Shown here piece by piece: positions 1-13,950 of a DNA stretch of 64,000 bases. This DNA is from Limnohabitans sp. (GTDB lineage: Bacteria > Pseudomonadota > Gammaproteobacteria > Burkholderiales > Burkholderiaceae_C). The DNA is taken from positions 744,001 through 808,000 of the forward strand of contig NZ_JAAVVW010000003.1 in assembly GCF_023910625.1 (NCBI RefSeq). The letters run 5' to 3'. The notes under the pieces are model-generated. The model worked only from the letters and a program-made list of their open reading frames with translations. It did no database searches and was not told the origin of the DNA. A program made the position numbers and the translations under genes. Each line of letters starts with the position of its first letter. The stretch's first letter is position 1.

Positions 1-651
1 GTCTTCAAAACCCGACTCCGTGTCGATAGTGAACATGACACCCGCCGCGCCCAAGTCGGAACGCACCATTCGCTGAACGCCTGCCGACAAGGCAACGTCG
101 GCGTGGGCAAAGCCTTTGTGCACACGGTAACTGATGGCACGGTCGTTATAGAGCGAGGCAAACACCTCTTTCATTTTGTGCAGCACGTCGTCGATGCCGA
201 CCACGTTCAGAAAAGTTTCTTGCTGCCCTGCAAACGACGCATCAGGCAAGTCTTCGGCTGTAGCTGAGGAACGCACAGCAAAAGAAGCTTCGGAGTTGCT
301 CCCTTGCAAGCGGAGAAATTCATCGCGAATGGCTTTTTCGAGGTCAGCTGGAAAGGGTTGGGCTTCGACCATCGCACGGATTTCAGCCCCAGCAGCGGCT
401 AAAGCGCGCACATCTTCGGTATCCAAGGCATCCAGCCGGGCGTTGATGCGCTCTGTCAGGCCGTCAAAAGCCAGAAACTGGCGGAATGCGTGGGCTGTTG
501 TGGCAAATCCACTGGGCACTAGCACGCCAGATGGAAGCTGGGAAATCATCTCTCCCAAGCTGGCGTTTTTGCCGCCAACCGACTCCACATCGGTCATGCG
601 CAGATGCTCAAAGGGAACGACCAAGGCGGTCTCACTGAAAAGATCAGACAT
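1..651 (-). CDS. ppsA: Phosphoenolpyruvate synthase, N-terminal part (partial)
   Basis: PEP synthase makes PEP from pyruvate, ATP and water in gluconeogenesis. Only the first 217 codons lie in the window; the rest runs off the left edge. The visible protein begins [21 protein letters not shown] and contains the ATP-binding-domain signature of the PEP synthase/PPDK family ([10 protein letters not shown] near residue 27, [21 protein letters not shown] near 123-143). The ATG at 651 is preceded by a good GGAG about 5 bases away. The gene is divergent from ppsR, whose product controls this enzyme by reversible phosphorylation, which supports both assignments. Confidence 0.95.
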   Translation of the reverse strand, partial: MSDLFSETALVVPFEHLRMTDVESVGGKNASLGEMISQLPSGVLVPSGFATTAHAFRQFLAFDGLTERINARLDALDTEDVRALAAAGAEIRAMVEAQPFPADLEKAIRDEFLRLQGSNSEASFAVRSSATAEDLPDASFAGQQETFLNVVGIDDVLHKMKEVFASLYNDRAISYRVHKGFAHADVALSAGVQRMVRSDLGAAGVMFTIDTESGFED

Positions 652-794
652 ACAAACTCCAAAGTTAAAACCGGGTGCCATGAAATGGGTCTGGGGCAGT
701 GTTGTTCTTAATGTGCAAGCGCCGACCGGGGCCATGGATAATCAAACCATTTTAGGGGGCTTGGTGTTCCCGATCTTTGAAATTTTTTGCAAGC

Positions 795-1616
795 ATGTCC
801 AAACGCACTGTTTTTTTCGTATCTGACGGCACCGGCATCACAGCCGAAACTTTCGGCAACGCCATCCTGGCGCAGTTCGACATGAAAACCCGGCATGTTC
901 GACTGCCATTTACCGACACCATCGACAAGGCGCACCAGGCGGTTCGGCAGATCAACCACACGGCCGACACCGAGGGCACCAAACCGATTGTGTTTACCAC
1001 TTTGGTGAACATGGATGTACTCAAGGTATTGCAAGAGCACTGCCAAGGCATGCTGCTGGACATGTTTGGAACCTTTGTAAACCCACTCGAAAACGAACTG
1101 GGCATCAAGTCGCACCACAGAATCGGGCGCTTTTCAGACGTCAGCAAAAGCAAGGAATACCATGACCGCATTGAGGCGATTAATTTTTCATTGGCTCATG
1201 ACGATGGACAATCGAACCGCGACTTAGATTCGTCCGATGTCATTTTGGTAGGCGTCAGTCGCAGCGGCAAAACCCCCACCAGCCTCTACCTAGCCATGCA
1301 GCATGGCCTGAAGGCAGCCAACTACCCCCTGATTCCTGAAGACTTTGAGCGCAAGCAGTTGCCGCCCGCTTTGACGCCTCATCGACAAAAAATCTTCGGC
1401 CTGAGCATACAGCCCGAGCGTCTGTCTGAAATCCGATCTGAACGCCGCCCCAACTCCCGCTATGCCAGTTTGGACAACTGTCGCATGGAAGTGTCCGAAG
1501 CCGAAGCCATGATGCGCCGCTCAGGCATCCGCTGGCTGTCGACCACCACCAAGTCCATCGAAGAAATTGCCACAACGATCTTGCAAGAGATCAAGCCGGA
1601 CAGGCTGATTTACTGA
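795..1616 (+). CDS. ppsR: PEP synthase regulatory protein (kinase/pyrophosphorylase)
   Basis: A 273-residue member of the DUF299 family. In characterised members it inactivates PEP synthase by ADP-dependent phosphorylation of a threonine and reactivates it by Pi-dependent phosphorolysis. The P-loop-like GVSRSGKTPTSLYLA motif sits near residues 152-166, and the N-terminus MSKRTVFFVSDGTGITAET is typical of the family. An in-frame ATG at 777 would add six residues (MKFFAS), but the family usually starts at the ATG at 795. No strong Shine-Dalgarno is seen. It is divergent from ppsA with a 143-bp gap, as expected for enzyme and regulator. Confidence 0.95.
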   Translation: MSKRTVFFVSDGTGITAETFGNAILAQFDMKTRHVRLPFTDTIDKAHQAVRQINHTADTEGTKPIVFTTLVNMDVLKVLQEHCQGMLLDMFGTFVNPLENELGIKSHHRIGRFSDVSKSKEYHDRIEAINFSLAHDDGQSNRDLDSSDVILVGVSRSGKTPTSLYLAMQHGLKAANYPLIPEDFERKQLPPALTPHRQKIFGLSIQPERLSEIRSERRPNSRYASLDNCRMEVSEAEAMMRRSGIRWLSTTTKSIEEIATTILQEIKPDRLIY

Positions 1617-1624
1617 GTTATACA

Positions 1625-1653
1625 ATGGCCTGTCACCCGTGCAAGCAGGCCAT
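1625..1653. terminator. Inverted repeat between convergent ppsR and glmM
   Basis: Perfect 8-bp arms (ATGGCCTG and CAGGCCAT) separated by 13 bases lie just after the ppsR stop, in the gap between two convergent genes. There is no clear U-tract on either side, so a termination role is only suggested by position. Confidence 0.25.
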
Positions 1654-1703
1654 ACCGGATTGTCATCGTCGATGCTCGCTGATGACGGGAACAGCCCGGA
1701 GCA

Positions 1704-3032
1704 TCACGTCAAGCTGGCAGCAATCCGTTCAGCCCACCGATGTGCTTGCACGGCCTCACGTGCTTCCACCATGACGCGAATCAAGGGTTCGGTGCCGCTG
1801 GCCCTGATCAAGACACGTCCGGCCTCACCCAACTCGACCTCGGCCGCCCGGGTGGCCGCCCACAAAGGAGCATGGCCTTGCCAGTCAAAACCAGGCTTCA
1901 GACGCACATTGATCAAGGTTTGCGGGAACAGGCTTAAGCCTTGCAGAAGTTGCGCCATGGTTTGACCACTGCCCACACAGGCTTGCAGCACCTGCAAAGC
2001 GCTGACTAGACCATCTCCCGTGGTGTGCTTGTCCAGCGCCAGCAAATGGCCCGAGCCCTCCCCGCCAAGCAACCAGCCTTTGTCATGCAACACTTCCAGC
2101 ACATAGCGGTCGCCCACCTTGGCGCGCACAAACTGAACCCCACGCTGCTTGAGTGCCATCTCTACCGCCAGATTGGTCATCAAGGTGCCCACAGCACCAG
2201 GCACCGCTTCGTCCCTGGCCAGCCGATCGGCAACGATCAGATAAAGCAACTCGTCGCCGTTGAACAAACGCCCGGAAGCATCCACCAATTGCAAGCGGTC
2301 TGCATCACCATCGAGTGCTATGCCATAGTCGGCTCCATGGTCCTTGACGGCCTGCACCAAGGCCTGAGGGTGCGTGGCCCCTACGCCCTGGTTGATGTTC
2401 AGGCCATCGGGTGAACATCCGATGGCGATCACCTCGGCCCCCAGCTCATGGAAAACCTTGGGGGCAATATGGTACGCCGCCCCGTGGGCAGCATCCACCA
2501 CGATTTTCAGGCCCTTAAGAGTAAGCTCATTGGGAAAGGTGCTTTTGCAAAACTCGATGTATCGTCCGGCCGCATCATCAAGTCGCCGGGTTTTGCCTAA
2601 AGACGCGGAATCGACCCAGACAGGGTTCTCTATTAATGTGGCCTCGACCTGCTCTTCCCAAGCGTCTGGGAGTTTATTGCCTTGCGCGTTGAAAAACTTG
2701 ATGCCATTGTCAGAAAAAGGGTTGTGGCTGGCGCTGATCACCACACCCAAAGATGCCCTTTGAGCCCGAGTCAGGTAAGCCACAGCAGGCGTTGGCACCG
2801 GGCCCAGCAGCATGACATCGACACCGGCAGAATTGAATCCAGACTCCAGGGCACTTTCCAGCATATAACCTGAAATGCGGGTGTCCTTACCGATCAACAC
2901 CACTGGGTGAGACTCTTGAACCTTCAGCACACGACCCACGGCATGGGCCAGTCGCAAAATGAAATCGGGCGTGATCGGGCTTTGCCCTACGGCGCCCCGA
3001 ATGCCGTCTGTGCCGAAATATTGACGCGCCAT
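1704..3032 (-). CDS. glmM: Phosphoglucosamine mutase
   Basis: Interconverts glucosamine-6-phosphate and glucosamine-1-phosphate on the way to UDP-GlcNAc, the precursor of peptidoglycan and lipid A. The 442-residue length is normal. The phosphoserine loop [12 protein letters not shown] places the catalytic Ser at about residue 102, and the metal-binding DGDADR is at 241-246. The C-terminal [15 protein letters not shown] is the phosphate-binding motif. It is the last gene of the minus-strand ftsH-folP-glmM group, the same order as in E. coli, 84 bp downstream of folP. AAGG lies upstream of the ATG. Confidence 0.97.
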   Translation of the reverse strand: MARQYFGTDGIRGAVGQSPITPDFILRLAHAVGRVLKVQESHPVVLIGKDTRISGYMLESALESGFNSAGVDVMLLGPVPTPAVAYLTRAQRASLGVVISASHNPFSDNGIKFFNAQGNKLPDAWEEQVEATLIENPVWVDSASLGKTRRLDDAAGRYIEFCKSTFPNELTLKGLKIVVDAAHGAAYHIAPKVFHELGAEVIAIGCSPDGLNINQGVGATHPQALVQAVKDHGADYGIALDGDADRLQLVDASGRLFNGDELLYLIVADRLARDEAVPGAVGTLMTNLAVEMALKQRGVQFVRAKVGDRYVLEVLHDKGWLLGGEGSGHLLALDKHTTGDGLVSALQVLQACVGSGQTMAQLLQGLSLFPQTLINVRLKPGFDWQGHAPLWAATRAAEVELGEAGRVLIRASGTEPLIRVMVEAREAVQAHRWAERIAASLT

Positions 3033-3116
3033 GAAATACCTTTTAATTTTTGTCGCAATCCAAATTTTAACGGTGTCAAGGCAAAGACCAACGGATTGGG
3101 ATACCCCAAGCGTGCG

Positions 3117-4001
3117 TCATGGCACACGGCCATCCGCCTGCACCGCCGCCCAAACCCTCAGGGCATCCACCGTGGGTTTGACATCGTGCACCCGAACAAT
3201 GCTCGCCCCCTGCTGCACCGCCAGTAACGCCGCCGCCACACTGGCCGCCTGACGCTCCAGTGGAGGGGGCACCCCCCCCTGCTGGGCTAACACAGCACCC
3301 AAGGAAGATTTACGTGACCAACCTGCCAATACGGGCCGCGCCATCTGCAGCAATTCGGCCTGTCTGGCCAGCAACCGGAAGTTTTGCGCCACCGTTTTAC
3401 CAAATCCAATGCCAGGATCCAGCACCAGTCGATCAGCCGCCACCCCCTGAGCAGCCAAGGCCCGCAGGCGTTGCGACAAGAAGTCCAGCACCGTCGGCAG
3501 CAGATCACCAGTCATGGTGTCCGTTTGCATGGTTTGGGGGTCACGGTGCATGTGCATCAGGCACACACCACAGCGCGGGTGCGCAGCCACCACACTCTCA
3601 GCACCTGGCTGCCGCAAAGCCCAGATGTCGTTAACAATGTCCACACCCAGATCCAGCACCGCCTGCATCACCTTGGGCTTGTAAGTGTCAACTGAAATCG
3701 GCACCTGCCAGCGCAGCGCTTCGCGCAAAAAAGGCATCAGACGGGCCAACTCTTCTTGCAGTGGCACCCCAGCCGCACCCGGTCGGGTAGATTCAGCCCC
3801 CACATCCAGGATGCCTGCACCCTCACGCAGTAACCGCTCGGCATGACGCAAAGCCTGAGAGGTCTCCCCGTTCTGACCGTCGCCTGAAAAAGAGTCGGGA
3901 GTGAGGTTGACAATGCCCATCACACAAGGGTGTGACAAATCCAGATGAAAACGTGTCATCTGCCAGTAGAGCCCAGTCCTCGCTTGTGGTGACAAATTCA
4001 T
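3117..4001 (-). CDS. folP: Dihydropteroate synthase
   Basis: Condenses p-aminobenzoate with 6-hydroxymethyl-dihydropterin diphosphate in folate synthesis and is the sulfonamide target. Family motifs are present: MGIVNLTPDSFSGDG near residue 28, DVGAESTRPGA, DIVNDIWA and LDPGIGFGKT. I place the start at the ATG at 4001 (MNLSPQARTGLYW, 294 residues) because TTTGGAG precedes it at good spacing. A longer in-frame reading back to 4049 would begin inside the terminator hairpin. It lies between ftsH and glmM, as in many proteobacteria. Confidence 0.95.
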   Translation of the reverse strand: MNLSPQARTGLYWQMTRFHLDLSHPCVMGIVNLTPDSFSGDGQNGETSQALRHAERLLREGAGILDVGAESTRPGAAGVPLQEELARLMPFLREALRWQVPISVDTYKPKVMQAVLDLGVDIVNDIWALRQPGAESVVAAHPRCGVCLMHMHRDPQTMQTDTMTGDLLPTVLDFLSQRLRALAAQGVAADRLVLDPGIGFGKTVAQNFRLLARQAELLQMARPVLAGWSRKSSLGAVLAQQGGVPPPLERQAASVAAALLAVQQGASIVRVHDVKPTVDALRVWAAVQADGRVP

Positions 4002-4016
4002 GTAGTTTGCTCCAAA

Positions 4017-4043
4017 CAAAACGGGACCCGAGGGCCCCGTTTT
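4017..4043 (-). terminator. Intrinsic terminator after ftsH
   Basis: On the minus strand an AAAACGGGGCC...GGTCCCGTTTT stem with one mismatch and a short CTCG loop is followed by a T-rich stretch (TTTTGTTT). It lies 20 bp past the ftsH stop and about 16 bp before the chosen folP start, so folP may depend on read-through or a very close promoter. Confidence 0.7.
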
Positions 4044-4063
4044 ACTCACTGCGATACTGAAAA

Positions 4064-5980
4064 TCAGGCAGGCGTTGTTACCGGATCGGTTTGGACCTCG
4101 GGAGTTCCGCCGCCACCGGTCCCTCCCGAGGGAGGTGTGCGAGGCGACCAGTCCTTGGGCGGCAAAGGATCGCGGCCAGCCATGATGTCATCGATTTGGT
4201 CCTTGTCGATGGTTTCCCACTCCAGCAAGGCCTTGGCCATGGCATGCATCTGGGCACTGTGCTGTTCGATCAAACGACGGGCCAAGGTGTATTGCTCGTC
4301 GATGATGCGACGAACCTCCTGATCCACTTTTTGCATGGTGGATTCGCTCATGTTGGTGGTCTTGGTAACCGATCGACCCAGAAAAACTTCACCCTCGTTT
4401 TCGGCATACACCATTGGCCCCAAGGCATCGGTCATGCCGTAACGCATGACCATGTCACGGGCAATCGAAGTGGCTCGCTCAAAGTCGTTACTGGCACCGG
4501 TGGTCATCTGATGCATGAACACTTCTTCGGCAATCCGGCCACCAAACAACATGCTGATCTGATTCAACATGAATTCCTTGTCGTAACTGTAGCGGTCTTT
4601 TTCGGGCAGGCTCATTGTCACTCCCAAAGCTCGGCCACGGGGAATGATGGTGACCTTGTGCACCGGGTCGCACTTGGGCAAAAGCTTACCAATCAAGGCA
4701 TGTCCCGCTTCGTGGTAAGCCGTATTGCGGCGCTCTTCTTCAGGCATGACCATACTCTTGCGCTCAGGGCCCATCAGAATCTTGTCTTTGGCCTTCTCAA
4801 AATCCTGCATTTCCACCACACGGGCATTGCGCCGCGCCGCCATCAAGGCAGCTTCATTACACAGGTTGGCCAGGTCAGCCCCACTCATGCCGGGTGTACC
4901 TCGGGCGATCACCGAGGGACTCACATCCTGGCTGACAGGAATCTTGCGCATATGCACATTCAGGATCTGCTCACGGCCACGGATATCGGGCAAGGTCACA
5001 TAGACCTGACGGTCAAAGCGACCGGGGCGCAGCAAAGCAGCATCCAGGATGTCTGGACGGTTGGTTGCAGCCACCACGATCACACCAAGGTTTGTTTCAA
5101 AACCATCCATCTCGACCAGCATCTGATTGAGGGTTTGCTCACGTTCGTCATTACCACCGCCAAGACCAGCGCCGCGCTGACGACCAACAGCATCAATCTC
5201 ATCAATGAAGATGATGCAAGGGGCGTTCTTTTTGGCGTTTTCAAACATATCGCGCACACGGGAAGCCCCCACGCCCACGAACATTTCGACGAAATCGGAT
5301 CCCGAAATGCTGAAGAAAGGCACTTTGGCCTCGCCAGCAATCGATTTGGCCAACAAAGTTTTACCGGTCCCGGGAGGACCTACCAGCAGCAAACCACGGG
5401 GAATGCGTCCGCCCAACTTTTGAAAGCGCTGCGGATCTTTAAGAAAATCGACAACCTCTTTGACTTCCTCTTTGGCCTCGTCACAGCCGGCCACGTCGGC
5501 AAAAGTGACTTGGTTGCTGTTTTCGTCGAGCAAACGGGCTTTGGATTTGCCAAAACTAAAGGCGCCACCTTTGCCTCCGCCTTGCATCTGGCGCATGAAA
5601 TAAACCCAGACACCAATCAGCAGCAACATGGGGCCCCAGCTGACCAGCAAGGTCATGAGCAGAGAACCCTCTTCGCGTGGCTTGACATCAAACTTCACAC
5701 CGCTGTTGATCAAATCGCCCACCAGCCCCCTGTCCAGGTAAGTGGCCGTTGTCTTGATGCGCCGCTCGTCCAGCGTGATGGCCATGATTTCAGTGCCGCC
5801 AGGGCTTTCGGAAATCGTGGCACTCTTGATGCGGTTGCTGCGGACCTCTTCGAGAAAATCAGAATAGCCAATAGCGCTCGCACCAGCGACGCCACGGTTA
5901 TCAAATTGCTTGAACAAGGTGAACAGCACCATGGCAATCACCATCCAGACGGCAATTTTGGAAAACCAAGGGTTATTCAA
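4064..5980 (-). CDS. ftsH: ATP-dependent zinc metalloprotease FtsH
   Basis: Inner-membrane AAA+ protease that degrades damaged membrane proteins and, in relatives, LpxC and sigma-32. An N-terminal membrane segment ([16 protein letters not shown]), a periplasmic region and a second segment ([15 protein letters not shown]) precede the AAA domain. Walker A GPPGTGKT is near residue 200, [13 protein letters not shown] is Walker B, and the zinc site HEAGH is near residue 420. I place the start at a TTG at 5980 (reading [12 protein letters not shown]), because GGAG lies six bases upstream and the family begins this way. A TTG at 5992 is in frame but overlaps that GGAG. The C-terminus is Pro/Gly/Thr-rich. 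Confidence 0.96.
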   Translation of the reverse strand: MNNPWFSKIAVWMVIAMVLFTLFKQFDNRGVAGASAIGYSDFLEEVRSNRIKSATISESPGGTEIMAITLDERRIKTTATYLDRGLVGDLINSGVKFDVKPREEGSLLMTLLVSWGPMLLLIGVWVYFMRQMQGGGKGGAFSFGKSKARLLDENSNQVTFADVAGCDEAKEEVKEVVDFLKDPQRFQKLGGRIPRGLLLVGPPGTGKTLLAKSIAGEAKVPFFSISGSDFVEMFVGVGASRVRDMFENAKKNAPCIIFIDEIDAVGRQRGAGLGGGNDEREQTLNQMLVEMDGFETNLGVIVVAATNRPDILDAALLRPGRFDRQVYVTLPDIRGREQILNVHMRKIPVSQDVSPSVIARGTPGMSGADLANLCNEAALMAARRNARVVEMQDFEKAKDKILMGPERKSMVMPEEERRNTAYHEAGHALIGKLLPKCDPVHKVTIIPRGRALGVTMSLPEKDRYSYDKEFMLNQISMLFGGRIAEEVFMHQMTTGASNDFERATSIARDMVMRYGMTDALGPMVYAENEGEVFLGRSVTKTTNMSESTMQKVDQEVRRIIDEQYTLARRLIEQHSAQMHAMAKALLEWETIDKDQIDDIMAGRDPLPPKDWSPRTPPSGGTGGGGTPEVQTDPVTTPA

Positions 5981-6085
5981 GAGACGCTCCAATCGAAAAA
6001 AAGATTTTTATCATTCTAGGCCCGTGAACTGACGCCAAAGCAGAAAGAAAGGGTTTTGGCCCTTGAAAAGGGAGGAATTACAGCG

Positions 6086-6748
6086 TCAAACCGACATTTT
6101 CAACCTCATGCCCACCAAAAAAGTCTCAGATGACTTGTCCCGGGATGATTTTGGCTTGATGGTTTTGACCACCTGGAATGTCTCATTGAACAATTTCACG
6201 ATCTGGCTGTAGCCGCTGCCGTGGAAGACCTTGACTACCAAAGCGCCTTGCGACTTCATGTGACTTTGGGCGAACTCCACCGCCAGCTCGATCAAATGCA
6301 AAACCCGCGCCGCGTCCGACGACTCGATGCCCGACAAATTGGGGGCCATGTCGGACACCACCACATCGGCCTGCCGCCCTTGCAAGGCCGCTTCCAGCAG
6401 GGCGGACACCTCATTTTCGCGAAAATCCCCCTGAATGAACTGCACCCCCTCCACTGGGTCCATGGGCAGAATGTCCAGCGCGATGATGCCGCCATGGAGC
6501 GCACCCGCAGCCGCGCCATCGGGCGACAAACGGCGGCGAAGATATTGGCTCCAGGCCCCTGGGGCAGAGCCCAAGTCAACCACCAGATCACCAGGACGAA
6601 TCAGGCCCAGAGTTTCGTCGATCTCCTTGAGTTTGTAAGCCGCCCGCGCTCGATAACCCTCTTTGAGGGCCAACTTCACATAAGTGTCGTTGACATGGTC
6701 GTTCAACCACGCTTTATTGACCTTTTTACTTTTTGTTTTGACTTTCAT
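6086..6748 (-). CDS. rlmE: 23S rRNA (uridine-2552-2'-O) methyltransferase RlmE
   Basis: FtsJ-type SAM-dependent enzyme that 2'-O-methylates U2552 of 23S rRNA late in 50S assembly. The 220-residue protein contains [17 protein letters not shown] (SAM motif I, near residue 50), [11 protein letters not shown] with the catalytic Asp, and [11 protein letters not shown] with the catalytic Lys. The ATG at 6748 ([15 protein letters not shown]) follows AGGACGAGAAAGA; upstream in-frame sequence would overlap yhbY and is rejected. It precedes ftsH and is divergent from yhbY with only 31 bp between starts, a widely conserved arrangement. Confidence 0.96.
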   Translation of the reverse strand: MKVKTKSKKVNKAWLNDHVNDTYVKLALKEGYRARAAYKLKEIDETLGLIRPGDLVVDLGSAPGAWSQYLRRRLSPDGAAAGALHGGIIALDILPMDPVEGVQFIQGDFRENEVSALLEAALQGRQADVVVSDMAPNLSGIESSDAARVLHLIELAVEFAQSHMKSQGALVVKVFHGSGYSQIVKLFNETFQVVKTIKPKSSRDKSSETFLVGMRLKMSV

Positions 6749-6779
6749 TCTTTCTCGTCCTTGCTGGGATAATACGAAC

Positions 6780-7253
6780 ATGTCCCAAATACAACTCACA
6801 CCCGCCGAGCGCAAAATTTTTCGCGCCGAAGCCCACCACCTTGATCCAGTCGTCATGATCGGCGGAGACGGCCTTACATCTGCCGTCATCAAGGAAACTG
6901 AAGCGGCGCTGAATGCCCATGGTCTGATCAAAATTCGCGTGCTCGGTGATGATCGAGCCGTCCGCGAAGCCATGTTCGCCGAACTCAGCGATCAACTCAA
7001 TGCTGCGCCCATCCAGCACATCGGCAAACTGCTCATTCTCTGGCGCCCTCAACCCAAAAAGATCAAGGAAGTGGATGATGACCGCAGAGCCGGTCCCCGT
7101 GACTTCAAGATCCTGAAATACAGCGCACGCGGCGGCCAGCGCCCTGAAGTCAAGACCATCCGTGTGTTAGGTAACCAACGCCTGGCCGCAGGCGGTCAAA
7201 TCAAGCGGGCCAAGCCAAAACAAAAATCCGTCAAAAAAGGCCGATTTGACTGA
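6780..7253 (+). CDS. yhbY: YhbY-type RNA-binding (CRM domain) protein
   Basis: A CRM-domain protein linked to pre-50S ribosome assembly. The domain occupies about residues 1-97 ([37 protein letters not shown], then [10 protein letters not shown]). It continues into a basic tail of about 60 residues ending [11 protein letters not shown], making 157 residues against roughly 97 in E. coli. The tail is Lys/Arg-rich and probably adds RNA contacts (inference). The start is the ATG at 6780, directly divergent from rlmE, so both probably share one promoter region. Confidence 0.9.
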   Translation: MSQIQLTPAERKIFRAEAHHLDPVVMIGGDGLTSAVIKETEAALNAHGLIKIRVLGDDRAVREAMFAELSDQLNAAPIQHIGKLLILWRPQPKKIKEVDDDRRAGPRDFKILKYSARGGQRPEVKTIRVLGNQRLAAGGQIKRAKPKQKSVKKGRFD

Positions 7254-7357
7254 AAAACTCAAAAGCCCAATGGTGCAATGATCCGCGCAAAAAGATCCAC
7301 GCTCAACAGCTTTTTCTTGGTAACCAGAGACAAAGAGCAGCGGAATCGGCTGCCGCG

Positions 7358-7834
7358 TCAGATGTACGAAACACCCACGATTTCGTAGCGGCGAACACCA
7401 CCGGGCGCCTGGACTTCAGCCACATCGCCCTCCTCCTTGCCAATCAGGGCACGTGCAATAGGGCTGCTGATGTTGATCAGTCCCAGCTTCAAATTGGCCT
7501 CATCCTCGCCCACGATTTGATAGGTTACAGCTTCGCCTGAGCTCTCATCCGCCAGCTTGACTGTGGTGCCAAACACCACGCGACCACCTGCATCTAGCTT
7601 CGCCGGATCGATGATCTGTGCAGCCGATAATTTGCCTTCGATTTCCTGAATCCTACCCTCGATGAAGCCCTGGCGGTCTTTTGCGGCATCGTATTCGGCG
7701 TTCTCGCTCAGGTCACCCTGGGCACGCGCTTCAGCAATGGCCTGAATCACGCCGGGTCGGTCCACCGTTTTGAGGCGGTGGAGCTCATCCTTGAGTTTTT
7801 CAACGCCACGTTTGGTGATCGGGATGGTTGACAT
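7358..7834 (-). CDS. greA: Transcription elongation factor GreA
   Basis: Binds the secondary channel of RNA polymerase and stimulates cleavage of backtracked transcripts. The 158-residue length is standard. An N-terminal coiled coil carries the acidic tip ([20 protein letters not shown], about residues 35-54, with the conserved D and E residues), followed by a C-terminal FKBP-like domain ([13 protein letters not shown]). GGAG sits 8 bases before the ATG. It lies downstream of carAB and is separated from carB by a hairpin whose T-rich tail runs directly into the GreA ribosome-binding site. Confidence 0.97.
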   Translation of the reverse strand: MSTIPITKRGVEKLKDELHRLKTVDRPGVIQAIAEARAQGDLSENAEYDAAKDRQGFIEGRIQEIEGKLSAAQIIDPAKLDAGGRVVFGTTVKLADESSGEAVTYQIVGEDEANLKLGLINISSPIARALIGKEEGDVAEVQAPGGVRRYEIVGVSYI

Positions 7835-7846
7835 GTTGGGTTCTCC

Positions 7847-7880
7847 AAAAGCAAACCGCCGAGCGTTGAGACTCGGCGGT
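7847..7880 (-). terminator. Terminator or attenuator between carB and greA
   Basis: A perfect 9-bp stem (ACCGCCGAG / CTCGGCGGT, 8-base loop) is followed on the minus strand by TTTGCTTTT and then immediately by the greA Shine-Dalgarno GGAG. It would end carAB transcripts or restrict read-through into greA. Confidence 0.6.
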
Positions 7881-7938
7881 CAATATTTGCATTATGCCTT
7901 GCAGCCACACCCCAAAGCCAGGGCCTTGGGTCGGGTCA

Positions 7939-11198
<3,260 letters not shown>

Positions 11199-11199
<1 letters not shown>

Positions 11200-12362
11200 T
11201 ATTTTGTCTCCATCAGATTGATGAAGCGGTCAAAGAGGTAAGCAATGTCGTGAGGGCCGGGCGATGCTTCAGGGTGCCCCTGAAAACAGAACGCGGGCTT
11301 GTCAGTGCGGGCCAAGCCCTGCAAGGTGCCGTCAAACAGCGACACATGGGTGGCGCGCAAATTGGCGGGCAAGGTTTTTTCATCCACCGCAAAACCATGG
11401 TTCTGGCTGGTGATGGACACGCGGCCTGAGTCGAGGTCTTTCACGGGGTGATTGGCACCGTGGTGGCCAAACTTCATCTTGAACGTCTTGGCACCACTGG
11501 CCAAAGCCATGATTTGGTGACCCAGGCAAATGCCGAATGTGGGGATGCCGGTTTCGATCAACTCGGCAGTCGCTGCAATCGCGTAATCGCAAGGCTGAGG
11601 ATCGCCTGGGCCGTTGGACAAGAAGATGCCATCGGGCTTGTGCTTGAGGACTTCTGCGGCAGGGGTCTTGGCAGGCAGCACGGTGACTTTGCAGCCGCGC
11701 TCAGCCAGCATGCGCAAGATGTTTTTCTTCACGCCAAAGTCGTACGCCACCACATGAAACTTGGGCGCAGTCAAGTCGCCGTAGCCTTCACCCAAAGTCC
11801 ACTCAGTTTGCTTCCATTCGTATGAATTGGACACAGTGACTTTTTGTGCCAGATCGAGGCCGGCCATGTTGGGCGCCCCTTTAGCTGCTGCCACGGCGTG
11901 GTCGATCACAGCCTGTGTGACTTCCTGTCCTTTGGCTAAACCTACGATGGCACCGTTTTGGGCACCCTTGGTGCGCAAGATGCGGGTCAGCTGGCGGGTG
12001 TCGATGTTGGCAATCGCCACGGTGCCTGCATCGGCCAAATAGGACGACAAGGTTTGGCTGGAGCGAAAGTTGCTCGCGATCAAAGGCAAGTCTTTGATGA
12101 TCAAGCCAGCGGCATGGACTTGGTCGGCTTCGATGTCTTCCACGTTGACGCCGTAATTGCCGATGTGCGGGTACGTCAAAGTGACGATCTGCTGGCAATA
12201 GCTGGGGTCGGTGAGGATTTCCTGGTAGCCGGTGAGCGAGGTGTTGAACACCACTTCGCCGACGGTGGAGCCGGTGGCTCCGATCGAGTTGCCGATAAAG
12301 ACCGTGCCGTCTGCGAGCGCCAAGATGGCGGGCGGGAAAGTTCCCTGAAGAGACAAAAGCAC
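11199..12362 (-). CDS. carA: Carbamoyl-phosphate synthase small subunit
   Basis: Glutamine amidotransferase subunit that releases ammonia and channels it to CarB. The class I amidotransferase triad is visible: nucleophile Cys in [15 protein letters not shown], His and Glu in [16 protein letters not shown] choose the GTG at 12362 (387 residues, [20 protein letters not shown]), because GGAG is six bases upstream and the product then matches family length. An in-frame ATG at 12398 would add 12 residues that contain this Shine-Dalgarno. First gene of the carAB operon. Confidence 0.96.
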
Positions 12363-12489
12363 TGGGTTCTCCGGAATAGTTCGGGTACGCCTCAGCACTC
12401 ACCAGAGATGGGATCTCTTTTTGGCTGCTTGTTCGAGGATTGGGCCTGGGATGGACTGTGGCGTACAGGTTGAAGCGGGAAAGCCTCTC

Positions 12490-12495
12490 ATTATA
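12490..12495 (-). promoter_or_regulatory. Probable -10 element of the carAB promoter
   Basis: A perfect TATAAT reads on the minus strand about 128 bp upstream of the carA start, in the 200-bp gap before carA. The -35 region at 17-bp spacing is poor; a TTGTCA lies at 22 bp. No other obvious promoter is visible in the gap. Confidence 0.45.
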
Positions 12496-12562
12496 GCTGA
12501 GGACTAGTTGAAAACCCTGACAAATCACGCGCCCTGACTCTGCGGCTCAACCAAAAATAGGC

Positions 12563-13336
12563 TCAGGGACCTGCTGTAGCGCTGGCGTGCAGGCAAATGG
12601 CCGCCGCCGTGGCCACATTGAGCGATTCTTCACCGCCCGGCTGGGCAATGCGCACCTGGTGCCGGGCCATGGCCATCAGGCTGGCGCTGACGCCCTGCCC
12701 TTCATGCCCAAAGACCCAGGCACACTTTTGGGGCAAGTCACCCGCTTGCAGCAAGGCGTGCAAAAACGGCCCCTCGTGCGAGCTGGTTGTCAACAAAGGC
12801 AACCGCAAAATCGCCACATCGGACTCGCTGAGCGCTTCGACCAGATGCAGGCCAAAATGCGCCCCCATGCCCGAGCGCAGCACCTTGGGCGACCACAAGG
12901 CCGCCGCACCCTTGATGGCCAGCACCTGGCGGTAACCGAAAGCCGAGGCACAGCGCAAGATGGCCCCCACATTGCCCGCATCCTGCAATCGGTCGAGCAC
13001 CACCGTGGGTGCATCTGGCAGCACCTCATGGGCGGCTTGCCATGCCACCACAAAACCCATGCGGCCAGGTGACTCCAGGCCACTGAGACCGGCAAACAAG
13101 GCATCGGGCACCACAGACACCTGATCGGCCAGCCCCAGCCATTGTTCGCCTTGCTCGGCTTGAAACGACTCGGTCAGAACCACCTGCATCGGCCGCACGC
13201 CGCGCTCCAGCGCAGCGCGGCACAGGTGATCGCCTTCTAGCCAGAACTGCCCCGCCTTGCGGTAAGCCGTGCTGTCTTGGGCCAAACGCCGCCAGGCTTT
13301 GAGCTGCGGGTTGTCCCGCGAGCTGATCGGTTTCAT
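12563..13336 (-). CDS. TrmH/SpoU-family RNA 2'-O-ribose methyltransferase
   Basis: A 257-residue SPOUT-class methyltransferase. The three family motifs are clear: [16 protein letters not shown] (motif 1, near residue 116), [13 protein letters not shown] (motif 2) and [22 protein letters not shown] (motif 3), which form the knotted SAM site. An N-terminal substrate-binding domain ([17 protein letters not shown]) is present. The target could be G2251 of 23S rRNA (RlmB) or another site; sequence alone does not decide, so I give no symbol. Its start overlaps the rnhB stop by four bases (ATGA), indicating cotranscription with the lpx cluster. Confidence 0.9.
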   Translation of the reverse strand: MKPISSRDNPQLKAWRRLAQDSTAYRKAGQFWLEGDHLCRAALERGVRPMQVVLTESFQAEQGEQWLGLADQVSVVPDALFAGLSGLESPGRMGFVVAWQAAHEVLPDAPTVVLDRLQDAGNVGAILRCASAFGYRQVLAIKGAAALWSPKVLRSGMGAHFGLHLVEALSESDVAILRLPLLTTSSHEGPFLHALLQAGDLPQKCAWVFGHEGQGVSASLMAMARHQVRIAQPGGEESLNVATAAAICLHASATAGP

Positions 13337-13950
13337 CGCACACTCCTGGCCACCGGGGCAAATGTCATGCGGTGACAGTCCGCCGGACCATGCGCTTGCA
13401 AAGCGGCCAGATGCTGCGCTGTGCCATAGCCCTTGTGTTGATCAAACCCATACAAGGGGTACTGCTGGTGCATGGTTTGACACAAACGGTCACGGTGCAC
13501 CTTGGCCAAAATGGAAGCCGCAGAGATGGCCGGCACAAACGCATCGCCTTTGACAATGGCTTCGGCCTGCATGGGCAGCAAGGGCAAACGGTTGCCATCC
13601 ACCAGCACCAGTTTGGGCATCAGTCGCAAGCGCTCCACGGCCCGCTTCATGGCCAGTAAGGTGGCTTGAAGGATGTTGAGTTGGTCAATTTCTTGCACCG
13701 ACGCCTCGGCAATGGCGCAGCACAAGGCACGCGCCCGTATCTCGTCAAATAAGGCCTCGCGGCGCTTGGCCGTGAGTTTTTTGGAGTCGTTCAGACCGCG
13801 AATCGGGTTCAAATCGTCGAGGATCACAGCGGCGGCGACCACCGGGCCCGCCAGTGGTCCGCGTCCAGCCTCGTCTACACCCGCCATCAAGCCAGAGACG
13901 TGGAAAAGCAAGGCAGTTTGCTCAGCGCGAGAGGACTTTTTCGAGGGCAT
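13333..13950 (-). CDS. rnhB: Ribonuclease HII
   Basis: Removes RNA from RNA-DNA hybrids and initiates ribonucleotide excision. The active-site motif [17 protein letters not shown] carries the conserved Asp-Glu pair, and [16 protein letters not shown] and [10 protein letters not shown] follow. The start is uncertain: I choose the ATG at 13950, giving 205 residues and a 29-bp overlap with lpxB. A GTG at 13974 and an internal ATG at MAGVDEAG are alternatives. None has a strong Shine-Dalgarno, and coupling to lpxB is likely. Confidence 0.95.
   Translation of the reverse strand: MPSKKSSRAEQTALLFHVSGLMAGVDEAGRGPLAGPVVAAAVILDDLNPIRGLNDSKKLTAKRREALFDEIRARALCCAIAEASVQEIDQLNILQATLLAMKRAVERLRLMPKLVLVDGNRLPLLPMQAEAIVKGDAFVPAISAASILAKVHRDRLCQTMHQQYPLYGFDQHKGYGTAQHLAALQAHGPADCHRMTFAPVARSVR

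Noticed and set aside
4091..6019. 642-codon plus-strand ORF opposite ftsH
   Set aside because: It mirrors ftsH in another frame. The product is His/Gln/Thr-rich with no domain, while the minus strand encodes a complete FtsH. Such antisense ORFs are common in GC-rich codon-biased genes.
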